Below, piece by piece: positions 8,959 to 19,086 of a stretch of 64,000 bases of DNA. This DNA is from Chimaeribacter coloradensis (GTDB lineage: Bacteria; Pseudomonadota; Gammaproteobacteria; Enterobacterales; Enterobacteriaceae). The stretch is taken from the NCBI RefSeq assembly GCF_002858715.1, contig NZ_PJZH01000003.1:360924-424923 (forward strand), in the 5' to 3' direction. The position numbers were made by a program, and so were the translations under genes. The notes under the pieces are model-generated. The model was not told the DNA's origin and searched no databases. It was given only the letters and a program-made list of their open reading frames with translations. The first letter of the stretch is position 1. Each line of letters opens with the position of its first letter.

Positions 8959-9579
8959 TTAATGGCTGCTGTTTTCCAGCTCAAAGGTAGGCAATTTCAG
9001 GTGCCAGCGGATCGCTGCCAGCCGGATCGCCAGGGTGATCGCCATGCCGAGCAGCGTCGCCTGGGAGAGCGGCATCCCCAGGGCATAAGCCACCGTGTGG
9101 GCGATGCCGCCGGCGATACAGGCGGTGGCGTAGATCTCGGTGCGCAGGATCATCGGAATTTCACGCGCCAGGATGTCGCGGATGATGCCGCCGCCCACGC
9201 CGGTGATCACCCCCATGCAGACCGCCACCAGCGGGCCGGTGCCGGCCGCCAGCGCCTTGTTGACGCCGATGCCGACAAACACCGCCAGCCCGACGGCGTC
9301 CAGCACCGGCAGCACCCACTTCGGCAGCCGCCGCGGCTGGCGCACCAGCCCGATGGTCAGCAGACAGGTAACCATCGCCACCACCAGATCGGTGGGGTCA
9401 CGCACCCAGAACACCGGGCCGTGGTCCAGCGCCATGTCGCGGATGGTGCCGCCGCCAATCGCCGTGACCACGCCGAGCACCAGCACACCAAACGGATCCA
9501 TACGCAGTTTACCCGCCAGCAGCACGCCGGAGATGGCAAACACCGCCGTGCCTAAAATATCCAGAATATAGAGCAGCAT
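8959..9579 (-). CDS. yadS: YadS, TRIC-type inner-membrane protein
   Basis: 206-aa membrane protein of the TRIC/UPF0126 family, with two repeats of three hydrophobic segments each (GTAVFAISGVLLAGK near the start and AVGLAVFVGIGVNKAL near residue 100) and the family's GGGTIRDM / GGGIIRDIL repeats. Bacterial TRIC members are thought to be monovalent cation channels; the role in enterobacteria is unsettled. One nucleotide separates it from btuF, so it ends the mtnN-btuF-yadS operon, as in E. coli. A small stem, GCGAA-TTG-TTCGC (8940-8952), lies just past its stop. Confidence 0.93.
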   Translation of the reverse strand: MLLYILDILGTAVFAISGVLLAGKLRMDPFGVLVLGVVTAIGGGTIRDMALDHGPVFWVRDPTDLVVAMVTCLLTIGLVRQPRRLPKWVLPVLDAVGLAVFVGIGVNKALAAGTGPLVAVCMGVITGVGGGIIRDILAREIPMILRTEIYATACIAGGIAHTVAYALGMPLSQATLLGMAITLAIRLAAIRWHLKLPTFELENSSH

Positions 9580-9580
9580 A

Positions 9581-10432
9581 TCAACGATCGTTCCGGGCAG
9601 AAGAAGAGGGGGCGGGCAGGGCCGCCAGCTGCGGGCAGAGCTGCCGCGCGGCCAGCATAATACGCGGCCCGGCCCGGCTGAACCAGTCTGAATTGAGGGC
9701 GATCACCGGCACGCTTAATTGGGGCTGCCACCAGGCGGCCACCGCCCGTTGTGCGGCCTGGTCGCCGGGGGTGACGATCGCTGCCGGGCGGCGCATCAGC
9801 ACCTGTTCACGGCTCACCTGCGGCCAGGGCACCGGGCTTTGGGCAAACAGGTTTTGCGCGCCGCACAGCGTCAGGATCTCGCTCTGCAGCGTCTTCCCGG
9901 AGGCGGTGAACAGCGGCCGGGTGCCGAACTGCAACAGCACCGGCAGCGGCGTGGCGCGCGCATACTGCCGCTGCAATGCCGCCCGCTCCGTGCGTAACTG
10001 CTGGGCCGCCCGGTGGCCGGTCTCCGGCTGCGCGCTGTAGCCCGCCAGCTGATCCAGCGCCGCGGCCACCTGCTCCACGCTCTGGGGATCGAGGGTGATC
10101 ACCGGCACCCCGAGCGACTGCAGTTGATCCAGCGACCGCTGCGGGTTGCCGCCACGCCACGCCAGCACCAGATCCGGCTTCAGTGCCACGATCCGCTCCA
10201 GGTTGATCCCCTGCCAGCTGGCGACCCGCTCCAGCTTTTCCGCGCCCGGCGGGTAGTCGGCGTAGTCACTGGCGGCCACCATCTGCGGCCCCAGCCCGGC
10301 GGCGTAGGCCAGCTCCGTGAGGTTGGGTGCCAGGGCGATCACCCGCTGAACGGGCGCGGCAGCAGCGGCATAGGCCACAAAAAAAGGCACTGCCGTCAGC
10401 AGTGCCTTGAAAACCCGTAACCGGCGCATCAT
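9581..10432 (-). CDS. btuF: BtuF, periplasmic vitamin B12-binding protein
   Basis: Periplasmic binding protein for the BtuCD cobalamin importer. 283 aa; Sec signal peptide ([18 protein letters not shown]...YAAAAA) followed by [16 protein letters not shown], the class III PBP opening. The two-Met start overlaps the mtnN stop (TGATG); either ATG, 10432 or 10429, could be used. The partner btuCD genes are not in the window, which is usual in this order. Confidence 0.95.
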   Translation of the reverse strand: MMRRLRVFKALLTAVPFFVAYAAAAAPVQRVIALAPNLTELAYAAGLGPQMVAASDYADYPPGAEKLERVASWQGINLERIVALKPDLVLAWRGGNPQRSLDQLQSLGVPVITLDPQSVEQVAAALDQLAGYSAQPETGHRAAQQLRTERAALQRQYARATPLPVLLQFGTRPLFTASGKTLQSEILTLCGAQNLFAQSPVPWPQVSREQVLMRRPAAIVTPGDQAAQRAVAAWWQPQLSVPVIALNSDWFSRAGPRIMLAARQLCPQLAALPAPSSSARNDR

Positions 10433-11133
10433 CAGCCGCGCTGCGCCAGCGCCTGCACCATGGCGTCCACCATGCGCGTGGATTGCTCGGCCGCCACCAC
10501 CAGGAACTCCTCAAAGCTCAGGTGGGAGGCCTGGTCAGCCACGTCGGAGATGGCGCGTACCACCACAAACGGGGTGCCGAACAGGTGGCAGACGTGGCCG
10601 ATGGCCGCCGCTTCCATCTCGACGGCCGCCACCTGCGGGAAGGTGGCGCGGATGCGCGCCAGCGGCTCTGCGCCGTTGATGAAGGCGTCACCGCTGCAGA
10701 CCAGCCCGCGCACCGCGTTGAGGCCGAGATCGCTGATGCAGCGCGCCGCCAGGTCGATCAGCGCCGCGTCCGCGGTGAAGGCGGCCGGGCAGCCCGCCAT
10801 CTGTCCCGGCGCATAGCCGAAGGCGGTGACGTCGGCGTCGTGGTAGCGCACTTCATCGGAGACCACGATGTCACCCACTTTCAGGGTGCTGGCCAGCCCG
10901 CCGGCGGAGCCGGTGTTGATCACCACGTCCGGTTGGCAGTGCTCCAGCAGCAGGGTGGTCCCCATCGCGGCAGAGACTTTGCCGATGCCGGATTTCAGCA
11001 GCGCCACGTCGACGCCGTGCAGCGTACCGGTGTAAATTTCACACCCGGCGCGTTGCAGGGTTTCACGGTTTTCAATCTTGTCGCGCAGCAGGGTGACTTC
11101 CTGCTCCATTGCGCCGATGATGCCAACTTTCAT
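10432..11133 (-). CDS. mtnN: MtnN, 5'-methylthioadenosine/S-adenosylhomocysteine nucleosidase
   Basis: Cleaves MTA and S-adenosylhomocysteine to adenine plus the ribosyl thioether, recycling inhibitory SAM by-products; its product S-ribosylhomocysteine feeds LuxS (57500-58015). 233 aa, the normal length. Opens [13 protein letters not shown]; active-site motifs are [12 protein letters not shown] (catalytic Glu region) and RAISDVAD (catalytic Asp). First gene of the mtnN-btuF-yadS operon and divergent from dgt. Confidence 0.97.
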   Translation of the reverse strand: MKVGIIGAMEQEVTLLRDKIENRETLQRAGCEIYTGTLHGVDVALLKSGIGKVSAAMGTTLLLEHCQPDVVINTGSAGGLASTLKVGDIVVSDEVRYHDADVTAFGYAPGQMAGCPAAFTADAALIDLAARCISDLGLNAVRGLVCSGDAFINGAEPLARIRATFPQVAAVEMEAAAIGHVCHLFGTPFVVVRAISDVADQASHLSFEEFLVVAAEQSTRMVDAMVQALAQRG

Positions 11134-11271
11134 AGGGATACTCGCAAATGAGATGAGGGTAAATGAACGCGCCGGTTGATGCAGGCAGGCACGTTTATAA
11201 AGCCGGATAGTCTATCATGGCTACAGGTCAGCGCTAATGGCTAATAGACCGCCCCGCGCGGAGGGAGCAGC

Positions 11272-12792
11272 ATGTCAGAAATCGATTTCAGCAAAAAATT
11301 CAGCATAGAGCGCCCGTTCAGCCCGCCGCGGCGTGACCTGGCAGAGCTCGATGCCTATGACATCGTGCGCCAGTTCGAGAGCGACCGCGGGCGCATCATC
11401 AACTCTGCGGCGATCCGCCGCCTGCAACAGAAAACCCAGGTCTTTCCGCTGGAGAAGAATGCGGCGGTGCGCAGCCGCCTGACCCACTCGCTGGAGGTGC
11501 AGCAGGTGGGGCGGCACATCGCCAAGGAGATCCTGCACAAGCTCGGCAAGCAGGGGCGGCTGGAGGCGCTGGGGCTGTCGGCGCTGGTGGCGCCCTTTGA
11601 GAGCGTGGTGGAGATGGCCTGCCTGATGCATGACATCGGCAACCCGCCGTTCGGCCACTTCGGGGAATCGGCGATCAATGACTGGTTCGGGCGGCGCATG
11701 GCGATTGCGGATGCCCTGACGCCGGAACAGGACAGCTGCCGGGTGCCGCTGCTTACTTTGCGCACCGGAGAGGCGGCGCTCAACGCCCTGCGCTGCCGCA
11801 TCCGCCACGATCTCAGCCACTTTGAAGGCAACGCGCAGGCGATCCGGCTGGTGTTCAGCCTGCTGCGCCTCAACCTGACCCACACCCAGGTGGCCTGCAT
11901 CCTGAAATATACCCGCCCGGCGTACTGGGCCGGGCCGGTGCCGCCCGCCTACAGCTACCTGATGAAAAAACCGGGCTACTACCTGGCGGAGGAGCCGCTG
12001 ATTACCCAGTTGCGTGACAAGCTCCAGCTCGGCGAATTCCAGCGCTTCCCGCTGACCTACATCATGGAGGCGGCGGACGACATCTCCTACTGCATTGCCG
12101 ACCTGGAAGACGCGGTAGAGAAGAAGATTTTCACCGTGGAGCAGCTCTACCACCACCTGCAACAGGAGTGGGGCAGCGCACAGGCCGGCGATCTGTTTGA
12201 TCTGGTGGTGGGGACAGCCTATAAGAAGATGACGGCGGCGCAAAACTACCGCCACCCGATCGACTATTTCTTTATGGAGCTGCGGGTGCAGACGGTGAAA
12301 CGGCTGGTGCCCCATGCCGCGCAGCGCTTTATCGATAACCTGCCGCAGATCTACGAGGGCACGCTGAACCAGGCGTTGCTGGAGGATCAGAGCCAGGCCA
12401 ACCGGCTGCTGGAGATCTTCAAGAACGTGGCGTTCCGGCGAGTGTTTAACCACCATGAGGTGGAGGAGCTGGAGTTGCAGGGCTACCGGGTGATCAGCGG
12501 CCTGCTGGATATCTACAGCCCGTTGCTGGAGATGCCGGTGGAGGATTTCCGCCAGTTGAATGAGCAGGACACCCACCGGCGCTACCCGATTGAGACGCGG
12601 CTGTTCCACAAGCTCTCCGGCAAGTACCGCCTGGCCTACACCCAGGCAGTGAGCGAACTTGCCGGCCTGCCCGCCGCTGAGCAGCCGGTCTGGGAGTACT
12701 ATTTCCGCGCCCGGCTGATTCAGGATTACATCAGCGGCATGACCGACCTGCACGCCTACGACGAGTACCGGCGGCTGGCCGCCGCAGAGTAG
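11272..12792 (+). CDS. dgt: Dgt, deoxyguanosine triphosphate triphosphohydrolase
   Basis: Hydrolyses dGTP to deoxyguanosine and tripolyphosphate. 506 aa, matching the E. coli enzyme. HD-domain metal ligands are visible in [15 protein letters not shown] and [14 protein letters not shown], with a further Asp in [25 protein letters not shown] lies upstream of ATG 11272. The order mtnN / dgt / degP is the usual one. Confidence 0.97.
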   Translation: MSEIDFSKKFSIERPFSPPRRDLAELDAYDIVRQFESDRGRIINSAAIRRLQQKTQVFPLEKNAAVRSRLTHSLEVQQVGRHIAKEILHKLGKQGRLEALGLSALVAPFESVVEMACLMHDIGNPPFGHFGESAINDWFGRRMAIADALTPEQDSCRVPLLTLRTGEAALNALRCRIRHDLSHFEGNAQAIRLVFSLLRLNLTHTQVACILKYTRPAYWAGPVPPAYSYLMKKPGYYLAEEPLITQLRDKLQLGEFQRFPLTYIMEAADDISYCIADLEDAVEKKIFTVEQLYHHLQQEWGSAQAGDLFDLVVGTAYKKMTAAQNYRHPIDYFFMELRVQTVKRLVPHAAQRFIDNLPQIYEGTLNQALLEDQSQANRLLEIFKNVAFRRVFNHHEVEELELQGYRVISGLLDIYSPLLEMPVEDFRQLNEQDTHRRYPIETRLFHKLSGKYRLAYTQAVSELAGLPAAEQPVWEYYFRARLIQDYISGMTDLHAYDEYRRLAAAE

Positions 12793-12866
12793 GGCAGGGG
12801 AGGTTAAAAAATGGACTTTTGTAAAGGCGTTGAACACTTTTTTACCATTGCTGAATCGACGCCGGT

Positions 12867-12893
12867 GAACTTAAGGTGATTAATTACATCTTA
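12867..12893 (+). promoter_or_regulatory. Sigma-E (RpoE) promoter of degP
   Basis: GAACTT, 16-nt spacer, TCTTA, about 65 nt before the degP start. The same -35 element and spacing occur in the E. coli degP sigma-E promoter as I remember it (GAACTT-N16-TCTGA). A lone GTAAA upstream could be half a CpxR box, but the second half is poor. Confidence 0.75.
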
Positions 12894-12957
12894 CTCAGCA
12901 CGGCTACACCGTCAGTATTGTTCTTGTCGCATCAATAAATTAAAGAGATACAGACAA

Positions 12958-14409
<1,452 letters not shown>

Positions 14410-14450
14410 CTGTCTCTCTTGCCGGGATCGTGTTCCCGGCAACAGACCAG

Positions 14451-14477
14451 AAGGCACGGGAAACCGTGCCTTTTTTT
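14451..14477 (+). terminator. Intrinsic terminator after degP
   Basis: Stem AAGGCACGG / CCGTGCCTT with loop GAAA, then a T run to 14477. Confidence 0.88.
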
Positions 14478-14572
14478 ATGGCCGCAGGATCCGATCCCGC
14501 AGGCGGTCACTATTTTTGCCACCCGCTGCACACCTGGTTGCGCTTCTTTTGTTCTGTTGCGTTGCAAAAATC

Positions 14573-14588
14573 TGTGATAGCTGCCACA
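14573..14588. promoter_or_regulatory. Candidate CRP site upstream of cdaR
   Basis: TGTGA-N6-CCACA differs from the TGTGA-N6-TCACA consensus at one position. It lies about 100 nt before the cdaR start. Catabolite control would suit a sugar-acid regulator. Confidence 0.45.
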
Positions 14589-14611
14589 GCTTTTGGGCAT
14601 CTGCCCGAGCT

Positions 14612-14627
14612 TTGTGCGTTTGCACAA
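14612..14627. promoter_or_regulatory. Perfect dyad upstream of cdaR (operator candidate)
   Basis: TTGTGC-GTTT-GCACAA, about 60 nt before the start codon. It could be an autoregulatory CdaR operator or another regulator's site; I know no consensus to assign it to. Confidence 0.35.
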
Positions 14628-14686
14628 TGCAGGCGGCCGGTCTGCTCAGTATGCTGAGAAAAAAGGGGCAGGCGAGAGGGAAAGGA

Positions 14687-15844
14687 ATGGCAGCATATCA
14701 TCTGGATGCCAGACTGGCACAGGAGATCGTGGCCCGTACCATGCGCATAATCGACAGCAATGTCAACGTCATGGATGGGCGCGGCAGGATTATCGGCAGC
14801 GGTGACCGGGAGCGGCTGGGGGAGCTGCATGAGGGGGCGCTGCTGGCGATCTCCCAGGGCCGGGTGGTGGACATCGACGACGCGGTGGCGCGCCACCTGC
14901 ACGGGGTGCGGCCCGGTGTGAACCTGCCGCTGCGGCTTGACGGCGACATCGTCGGGGTGATCGGCCTGACCGGTAACCCCGGCGACCTGCACCAGTACGG
15001 GCAACTGGTCGGCATGACCGCCGAGATGATGCTGGAACAGGCGCGGCTGCTGCATATGCTGGCGCAGGACAGCCGCCTGCGCGAGGAGCTGGTGCTGAAC
15101 CTGATCCGCGCCGAGAGCCTCTCCCCGGCGCTGAGCGAATGGGCGCAGCGGCTCGGCATCGACCTCAGCCAGCCGCGCGTGGTGGCGGTGGTGGAAGTCG
15201 ACAGCGGCCAGCTCGGGGTGGACAGCGCCATGGCGGAGTTACAGCAGTTGCAGACGCTGCTCACCACGCCGGAGCGGGACAACCTGATCGCCATCGTCTC
15301 ACTGACGGAGATGGTGGTGCTGAAACCGGCGCTCAACAGCCACGGCCGCTGGGACGCCGACGCCCACCGCACGCGCATTGACAGCCTGCTGGCGCGGATG
15401 ACCGAGCGCGGCCGGTTGCGCATCCGGCTGGCGCTCGGCAACTATTTCCCGGGGCCGGGCGGCATCGCCCGCTCTTACCGCACCGCCCGTACTACCATGA
15501 GCGTTGGCAAACAGCGGATGCCCGACCAGCGCAGCTACTTTTACCAGGATCTGATGCTGCCGGTGCTGCTCGACAGCCTGCGCGGCGGCTGGCAGGCCAA
15601 TGAGCTGGTGCGCCCGCTGGCGCGGCTGAAAACCATGGATAACAACGGCCTGCTGCGCCGTACGCTGACCGCCTGGTTCGCCCATAACGTGCAGCCTACC
15701 GCCACCGCCAAAGCGCTCTATATCCACCGCAACACGCTGGAGTACCGCCTGAACCGGATCTCTGAACTCACCGGCCTCAACCTGGGGAATTTTGACGATC
15801 GCCTGCTGCTCTATGTGGCGCTGCAACTGGATGACGATCGTTGA
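14687..15844 (+). CDS. cdaR: CdaR (SdaR), sugar diacid regulator
   Basis: Activator of D-glucarate/D-galactarate/D-glycerate use. About 385 aa. N-terminal diacid recognition domain (IVARTMRIIDSNVNVMD...GSGDRERLGELHEGAL), a central GGDEF-like region, and a C-terminal PucR-type helix-turn-helix (ALYIHRNTLEYRLNRISELTGLNLG). I start at ATG 14687 (MAAYHLDARL), which matches the E. coli protein start and has GAGAGGG upstream; the open frame runs 170 nt further but crosses the CRP site. Tail to tail with barA, 12 nt apart; in E. coli these two genes are far apart. Confidence 0.95.
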   Translation: MAAYHLDARLAQEIVARTMRIIDSNVNVMDGRGRIIGSGDRERLGELHEGALLAISQGRVVDIDDAVARHLHGVRPGVNLPLRLDGDIVGVIGLTGNPGDLHQYGQLVGMTAEMMLEQARLLHMLAQDSRLREELVLNLIRAESLSPALSEWAQRLGIDLSQPRVVAVVEVDSGQLGVDSAMAELQQLQTLLTTPERDNLIAIVSLTEMVVLKPALNSHGRWDADAHRTRIDSLLARMTERGRLRIRLALGNYFPGPGGIARSYRTARTTMSVGKQRMPDQRSYFYQDLMLPVLLDSLRGGWQANELVRPLARLKTMDNNGLLRRTLTAWFAHNVQPTATAKALYIHRNTLEYRLNRISELTGLNLGNFDDRLLLYVALQLDDDR

Positions 15845-15856
15845 ACAGCGGGGCGA

Positions 15857-18619
15857 TCAGGCACCCCGCAGCCGGATCTTCGCCGCATTGGTCACATTTT
15901 CAATCTCGTCGAGCAGCTCCAGCCACTCCGGCTCCAGCGCCTGGACGCTGACGTTCTGCCGCAGCTGCTGCTCCAGATAGGCACACAGCTGCTTCAGGCG
16001 CGGCACGCCGCTGTAACTGCAACTGCCGTGCAGTTTGTGGATCAGCGCCAGGATCGCGTCATCATTGGCACCGTCAACAATCGCCTGCACCCGCTCACTG
16101 ACCTGCGGCAGGAAGTCGATCAACATCTGCAACAGGTCGTTCGCCAGATCCTCTTTATTCGCCGACTGGCGCAGCGCCAGCGCCCAGTCCAGCGAGGGCA
16201 GCGGCTCACCGGATGCCTGGCTGACCAGCGGCGGCGGGGCGTCCGGCTCGGTGGCGGCCGGGGCGTGGTGGCGCGCCAGCACCCGTTTCAGCATCGCCTC
16301 GTCAATCGGTTTTGCCAGGTAATCATCCATGCCGGCCTGCAGCAGGGACTCCCGCTCACCGGGGAGTGAGTGGGCGGTCACGGCGATGATCGGCGTGCGG
16401 GCGTGGTGCGGCAGCTGGTGGATCAGCTCCGCAGCGCGGATGCCGTCAATCTGCGGCATCTGGATATCCATCAGAATTACGTCCAGTTGCTGCTCACGCG
16501 CCAGCGCCAGCGCATCCACGCCGCTGTCACAGAGCAGCGTGTGCTCGACCAGCTCCTCCAGCAGGGTGCCGATCAGTTTCAGGTTGGCCGGGTTGTCATC
16601 CACCGCCATGACCGTCAGCGGCAGGCGTGGCGGCCGGTGGGCCTTATTGCCCAGCAGGCCCGCCTGGCTGTCATCCAGCAGCAGCGGCAACAAGCGCACA
16701 CTGGAGATCGGTTTGATCAGGCAGCCCTGCACCCCGAGCTTCTTCAGCGCCTCGGCATCGATCTGCAATTGGGCGGGCACCGCCATGATCACGCGGTCCG
16801 CCAGCGCCAGGATGCCCGGCATCCGCGCTTTATACTCCTCGCGCATGTGGCGTTTGTTCAGCGGCACGCCGATCAGCAGGATGTCAAAGTGCTCCTCCGG
16901 CAGCTGCGCGAGCTGGGTGCCGTGCGTCACTTCCAGCGGGGTGGTGGCCAGGATCTCCAGCGTGGCCTTGGCGGCGGCGTCGTTGGCCTCGATGTAGGCG
17001 AGCCGCTTGCCTTGCAGGGTCTCCATCGGCTGGGCGCTGGGCAGGAAGTTATCGTTGAGTTCAATATTAATGTGGAACCAGAAGGTCGAGCCGCGGTTGA
17101 GCTGGCTGTAGAAGCTGATGTCGCCGCCCATCTCCTTGACCAGTTTCTGGGTGATCACCAGCCCCAGCCCGGTGCCGCCGTGGCGGCGTGAGATGCTGGC
17201 GTCCGCCTGGCGGAACGCCTGGAACAGCTGCGACTGCTGGCGCTCTGAAATGCCGATGCCGGTGTCGTGGATCTGCACCTCCAGCTCCGCTTTCATGTTG
17301 TCATGGGAGCGCAGCTCCACATTGATGTCGATGTTACCGCTCTCGGTGAATTTCACCGCGTTGCCGAGCAGGTTGGTGACCACCTGTTGCAGCCGCAGCG
17401 GGTCACCGATCACCTGTTCCGGCACGTTGTTCTGCACGTTCAGCGTCAGCTCCAGCCCCTTCTCATGGGCGGTGTGCGCCAGCAGCACCACCACCTCATC
17501 CAGCGTCTCGCGCAGGGCAAAGGGGATGTGCTCCAGCACCAGCTTGCCCGCCTCCAGCTTGGAGAAGTCGAGCACGTCATTGATGATGGTCAGCAGGTTA
17601 TTGGCAGAGCGCTCAATGGTTTGCAGGTAGTCGCTCTGGGTAGGCGTCAGCGGGGTTTTCAGCGTCTGGCGGGTAAAGCCGATCACGCCGTTAAGCGGGG
17701 TGCGCAGCTCATGGGACATATTCGCCAGGAACTCCGACTTGATACGCGCCGCCTCCTGCGCCCGCTTCTTCGCCAGATCCAGCTCGACGTTCTGGATCTC
17801 CATCTGCTCCAGCGTTTCGCGCAGGTCAGAGGTGGCCTGATCGATGTTCTGCTGCATCTCCTCATGGTAGGCGGTCAGCGACATCGCCATCGAGTTGATG
17901 CCGTTTTTCAGCATATCCAGCTCGCCGAGCATATAGCCCTCGACCCGGCTGTCGAGCTGGCCGCGGCGGATGCGGTCCACGGTGTTGACCATGTTGCGGA
18001 TCGGGCCGGTGACGTCGCGCATCAGCCGGTAGGCGAACAGGATGGCGATGCAGAGGCTCAGCACCAGCAGCAGCGTCGCCACAAAGACCTCTTTATACTG
18101 CTGGAGGCGCACGGCGTTGAGGTCCAGCTCAATGGCGATGTAGCCGAGGTTGTCCGGTTTGGCGGCGGTGACGACGGCGTTGTCAGTCTCGTCCGGGGCG
18201 CTCTCCTCCGCGGTGATAGGCGTACGCAGGATCAGCTCATTGCCGTAGCGGCTCAGCATCAGCTCGGTGGGCATCGGCTCGCCCTGGCTTATCTGCAACT
18301 GGCTGTAGTTGCGGTGGTAGTTGGAGGTGACAAACAGCCGGTTATTACGGTCAAACACCGTAATCGAGCGCACAATGTCGGAGTGGCGGCGGTGCAGCAG
18401 GCTGACCAGTTGGCGCACCGACTCCCGGTTATGGAAAGCCATGCCATACTCACTGGCCACCGCCAGCGGCTCAATAATACTGGCGCCGGAGTCCACCAGC
18501 TGATTTTGTAATTCGTTGTAGCGGTGAACCACAAAAAACGTGCTGAGCAGCAGCCCAATCAACAGGGTCGGGGCGAGGATTAACACCATCATCCGGGCGC
18601 GAAGGCTATATTTGGTCAT
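15857..18619 (-). CDS. barA: BarA, tripartite hybrid sensor kinase (BarA/UvrY system)
   Basis: Inner-membrane kinase that phosphorylates UvrY and so induces the Csr sRNAs that sequester CsrA (encoded at 53272-53457). 920 aa from the chosen ATG ([10 protein letters not shown]). Order: transmembrane segment at about 11-32, periplasmic region to 175, second membrane segment at 178-198, HAMP at about 200-252, HisKA with His303 in [10 protein letters not shown], HATPase to about 515, receiver with Asp718 in [12 protein letters not shown], and HPt with His861 in [12 protein letters not shown]. All phosphorelay residues are intact. The open frame runs 84 codons further upstream without similarity to the family. 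Divergent from relA. Confidence 0.97.
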   Translation of the reverse strand: MTKYSLRARMMVLILAPTLLIGLLLSTFFVVHRYNELQNQLVDSGASIIEPLAVASEYGMAFHNRESVRQLVSLLHRRHSDIVRSITVFDRNNRLFVTSNYHRNYSQLQISQGEPMPTELMLSRYGNELILRTPITAEESAPDETDNAVVTAAKPDNLGYIAIELDLNAVRLQQYKEVFVATLLLVLSLCIAILFAYRLMRDVTGPIRNMVNTVDRIRRGQLDSRVEGYMLGELDMLKNGINSMAMSLTAYHEEMQQNIDQATSDLRETLEQMEIQNVELDLAKKRAQEAARIKSEFLANMSHELRTPLNGVIGFTRQTLKTPLTPTQSDYLQTIERSANNLLTIINDVLDFSKLEAGKLVLEHIPFALRETLDEVVVLLAHTAHEKGLELTLNVQNNVPEQVIGDPLRLQQVVTNLLGNAVKFTESGNIDINVELRSHDNMKAELEVQIHDTGIGISERQQSQLFQAFRQADASISRRHGGTGLGLVITQKLVKEMGGDISFYSQLNRGSTFWFHINIELNDNFLPSAQPMETLQGKRLAYIEANDAAAKATLEILATTPLEVTHGTQLAQLPEEHFDILLIGVPLNKRHMREEYKARMPGILALADRVIMAVPAQLQIDAEALKKLGVQGCLIKPISSVRLLPLLLDDSQAGLLGNKAHRPPRLPLTVMAVDDNPANLKLIGTLLEELVEHTLLCDSGVDALALAREQQLDVILMDIQMPQIDGIRAAELIHQLPHHARTPIIAVTAHSLPGERESLLQAGMDDYLAKPIDEAMLKRVLARHHAPAATEPDAPPPLVSQASGEPLPSLDWALALRQSANKEDLANDLLQMLIDFLPQVSERVQAIVDGANDDAILALIHKLHGSCSYSGVPRLKQLCAYLEQQLRQNVSVQALEPEWLELLDEIENVTNAAKIRLRGA

Positions 18620-19086
18620 GGGATTCCACTGTGGGAGAATGGGCCGCCGGCCCGCGTGACGAAGACGGGTAGTGCCGGCACAAGGCTTGATTCTACCTTG
18701 CAAACAGCCGTGTGACGACCCGGCAAACAGCGTGGCCTGCCGTCGTGCCGGGCAGGCCGTGAAGGTATTGCCACGCTGGTGGTGAATGGGCAATATAATG
18801 CACCTATAAATTCGCTGAATATTTCCCGTTTTTTTGCCCGGTGGCGGCAGCGGGGGGCGCGGGCGGCACAAGGAACCAACAGGGTGCCGCCCGGTGCGCG
18901 GGGCGGAGCAGGCAAACTTTCCCCGCGGCAGCGTGTCTATCTCTCCTGACCCCCATGAAAGGGGGGCGGGACAATCAGGTTTTGCTGGGAACAGGCTATC
19001 CTCTGGCTGAGGTGCTGACGCCGCGCAGGCGTGGGCAGGCCCTGTTTATCAACCGGTCCGCTACGCCGGACAAGTAGGGAGTCGAT
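18620..19086. other. 467-bp intergenic gap between barA and relA, without rlmD
   Basis: No convincing gene. In E. coli the rRNA methyltransferase gene rlmD lies between barA and relA on relA's strand; nothing resembling it, or a decayed copy, is visible here. The gap holds a GC-rich dyad (GGGCGGCAC 18861-18869 with GTGCCGCCC 18884-18892, 14-nt loop) and presumably the divergent barA and relA promoters, which I could not place with confidence. Confidence 0.6.

Noticed and set aside
11275..12837. 520-codon frame opposite dgt
   Set aside because: Shadow of dgt; composition dominated by Gln/Leu/Val/His with no recognisable domain.
15844..15857. Chromosome rearrangement breakpoint between cdaR and barA
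   Set aside because: The genes are far apart in E. coli, but as I recall Yersinia-type genomes also place degP near barA-relA, so it is probably the normal order in this lineage.
16370..18511. Long open frames on the plus strand opposite barA
   Set aside because: Gln/His/Arg-rich translations typical of the antisense of a GC-rich gene; barA itself has all its domains.
18841..19077. 78-codon frame before relA
   Set aside because: Gly/Ala/Arg-rich, no ribosome site, no similarity, inside the divergent promoter gap.
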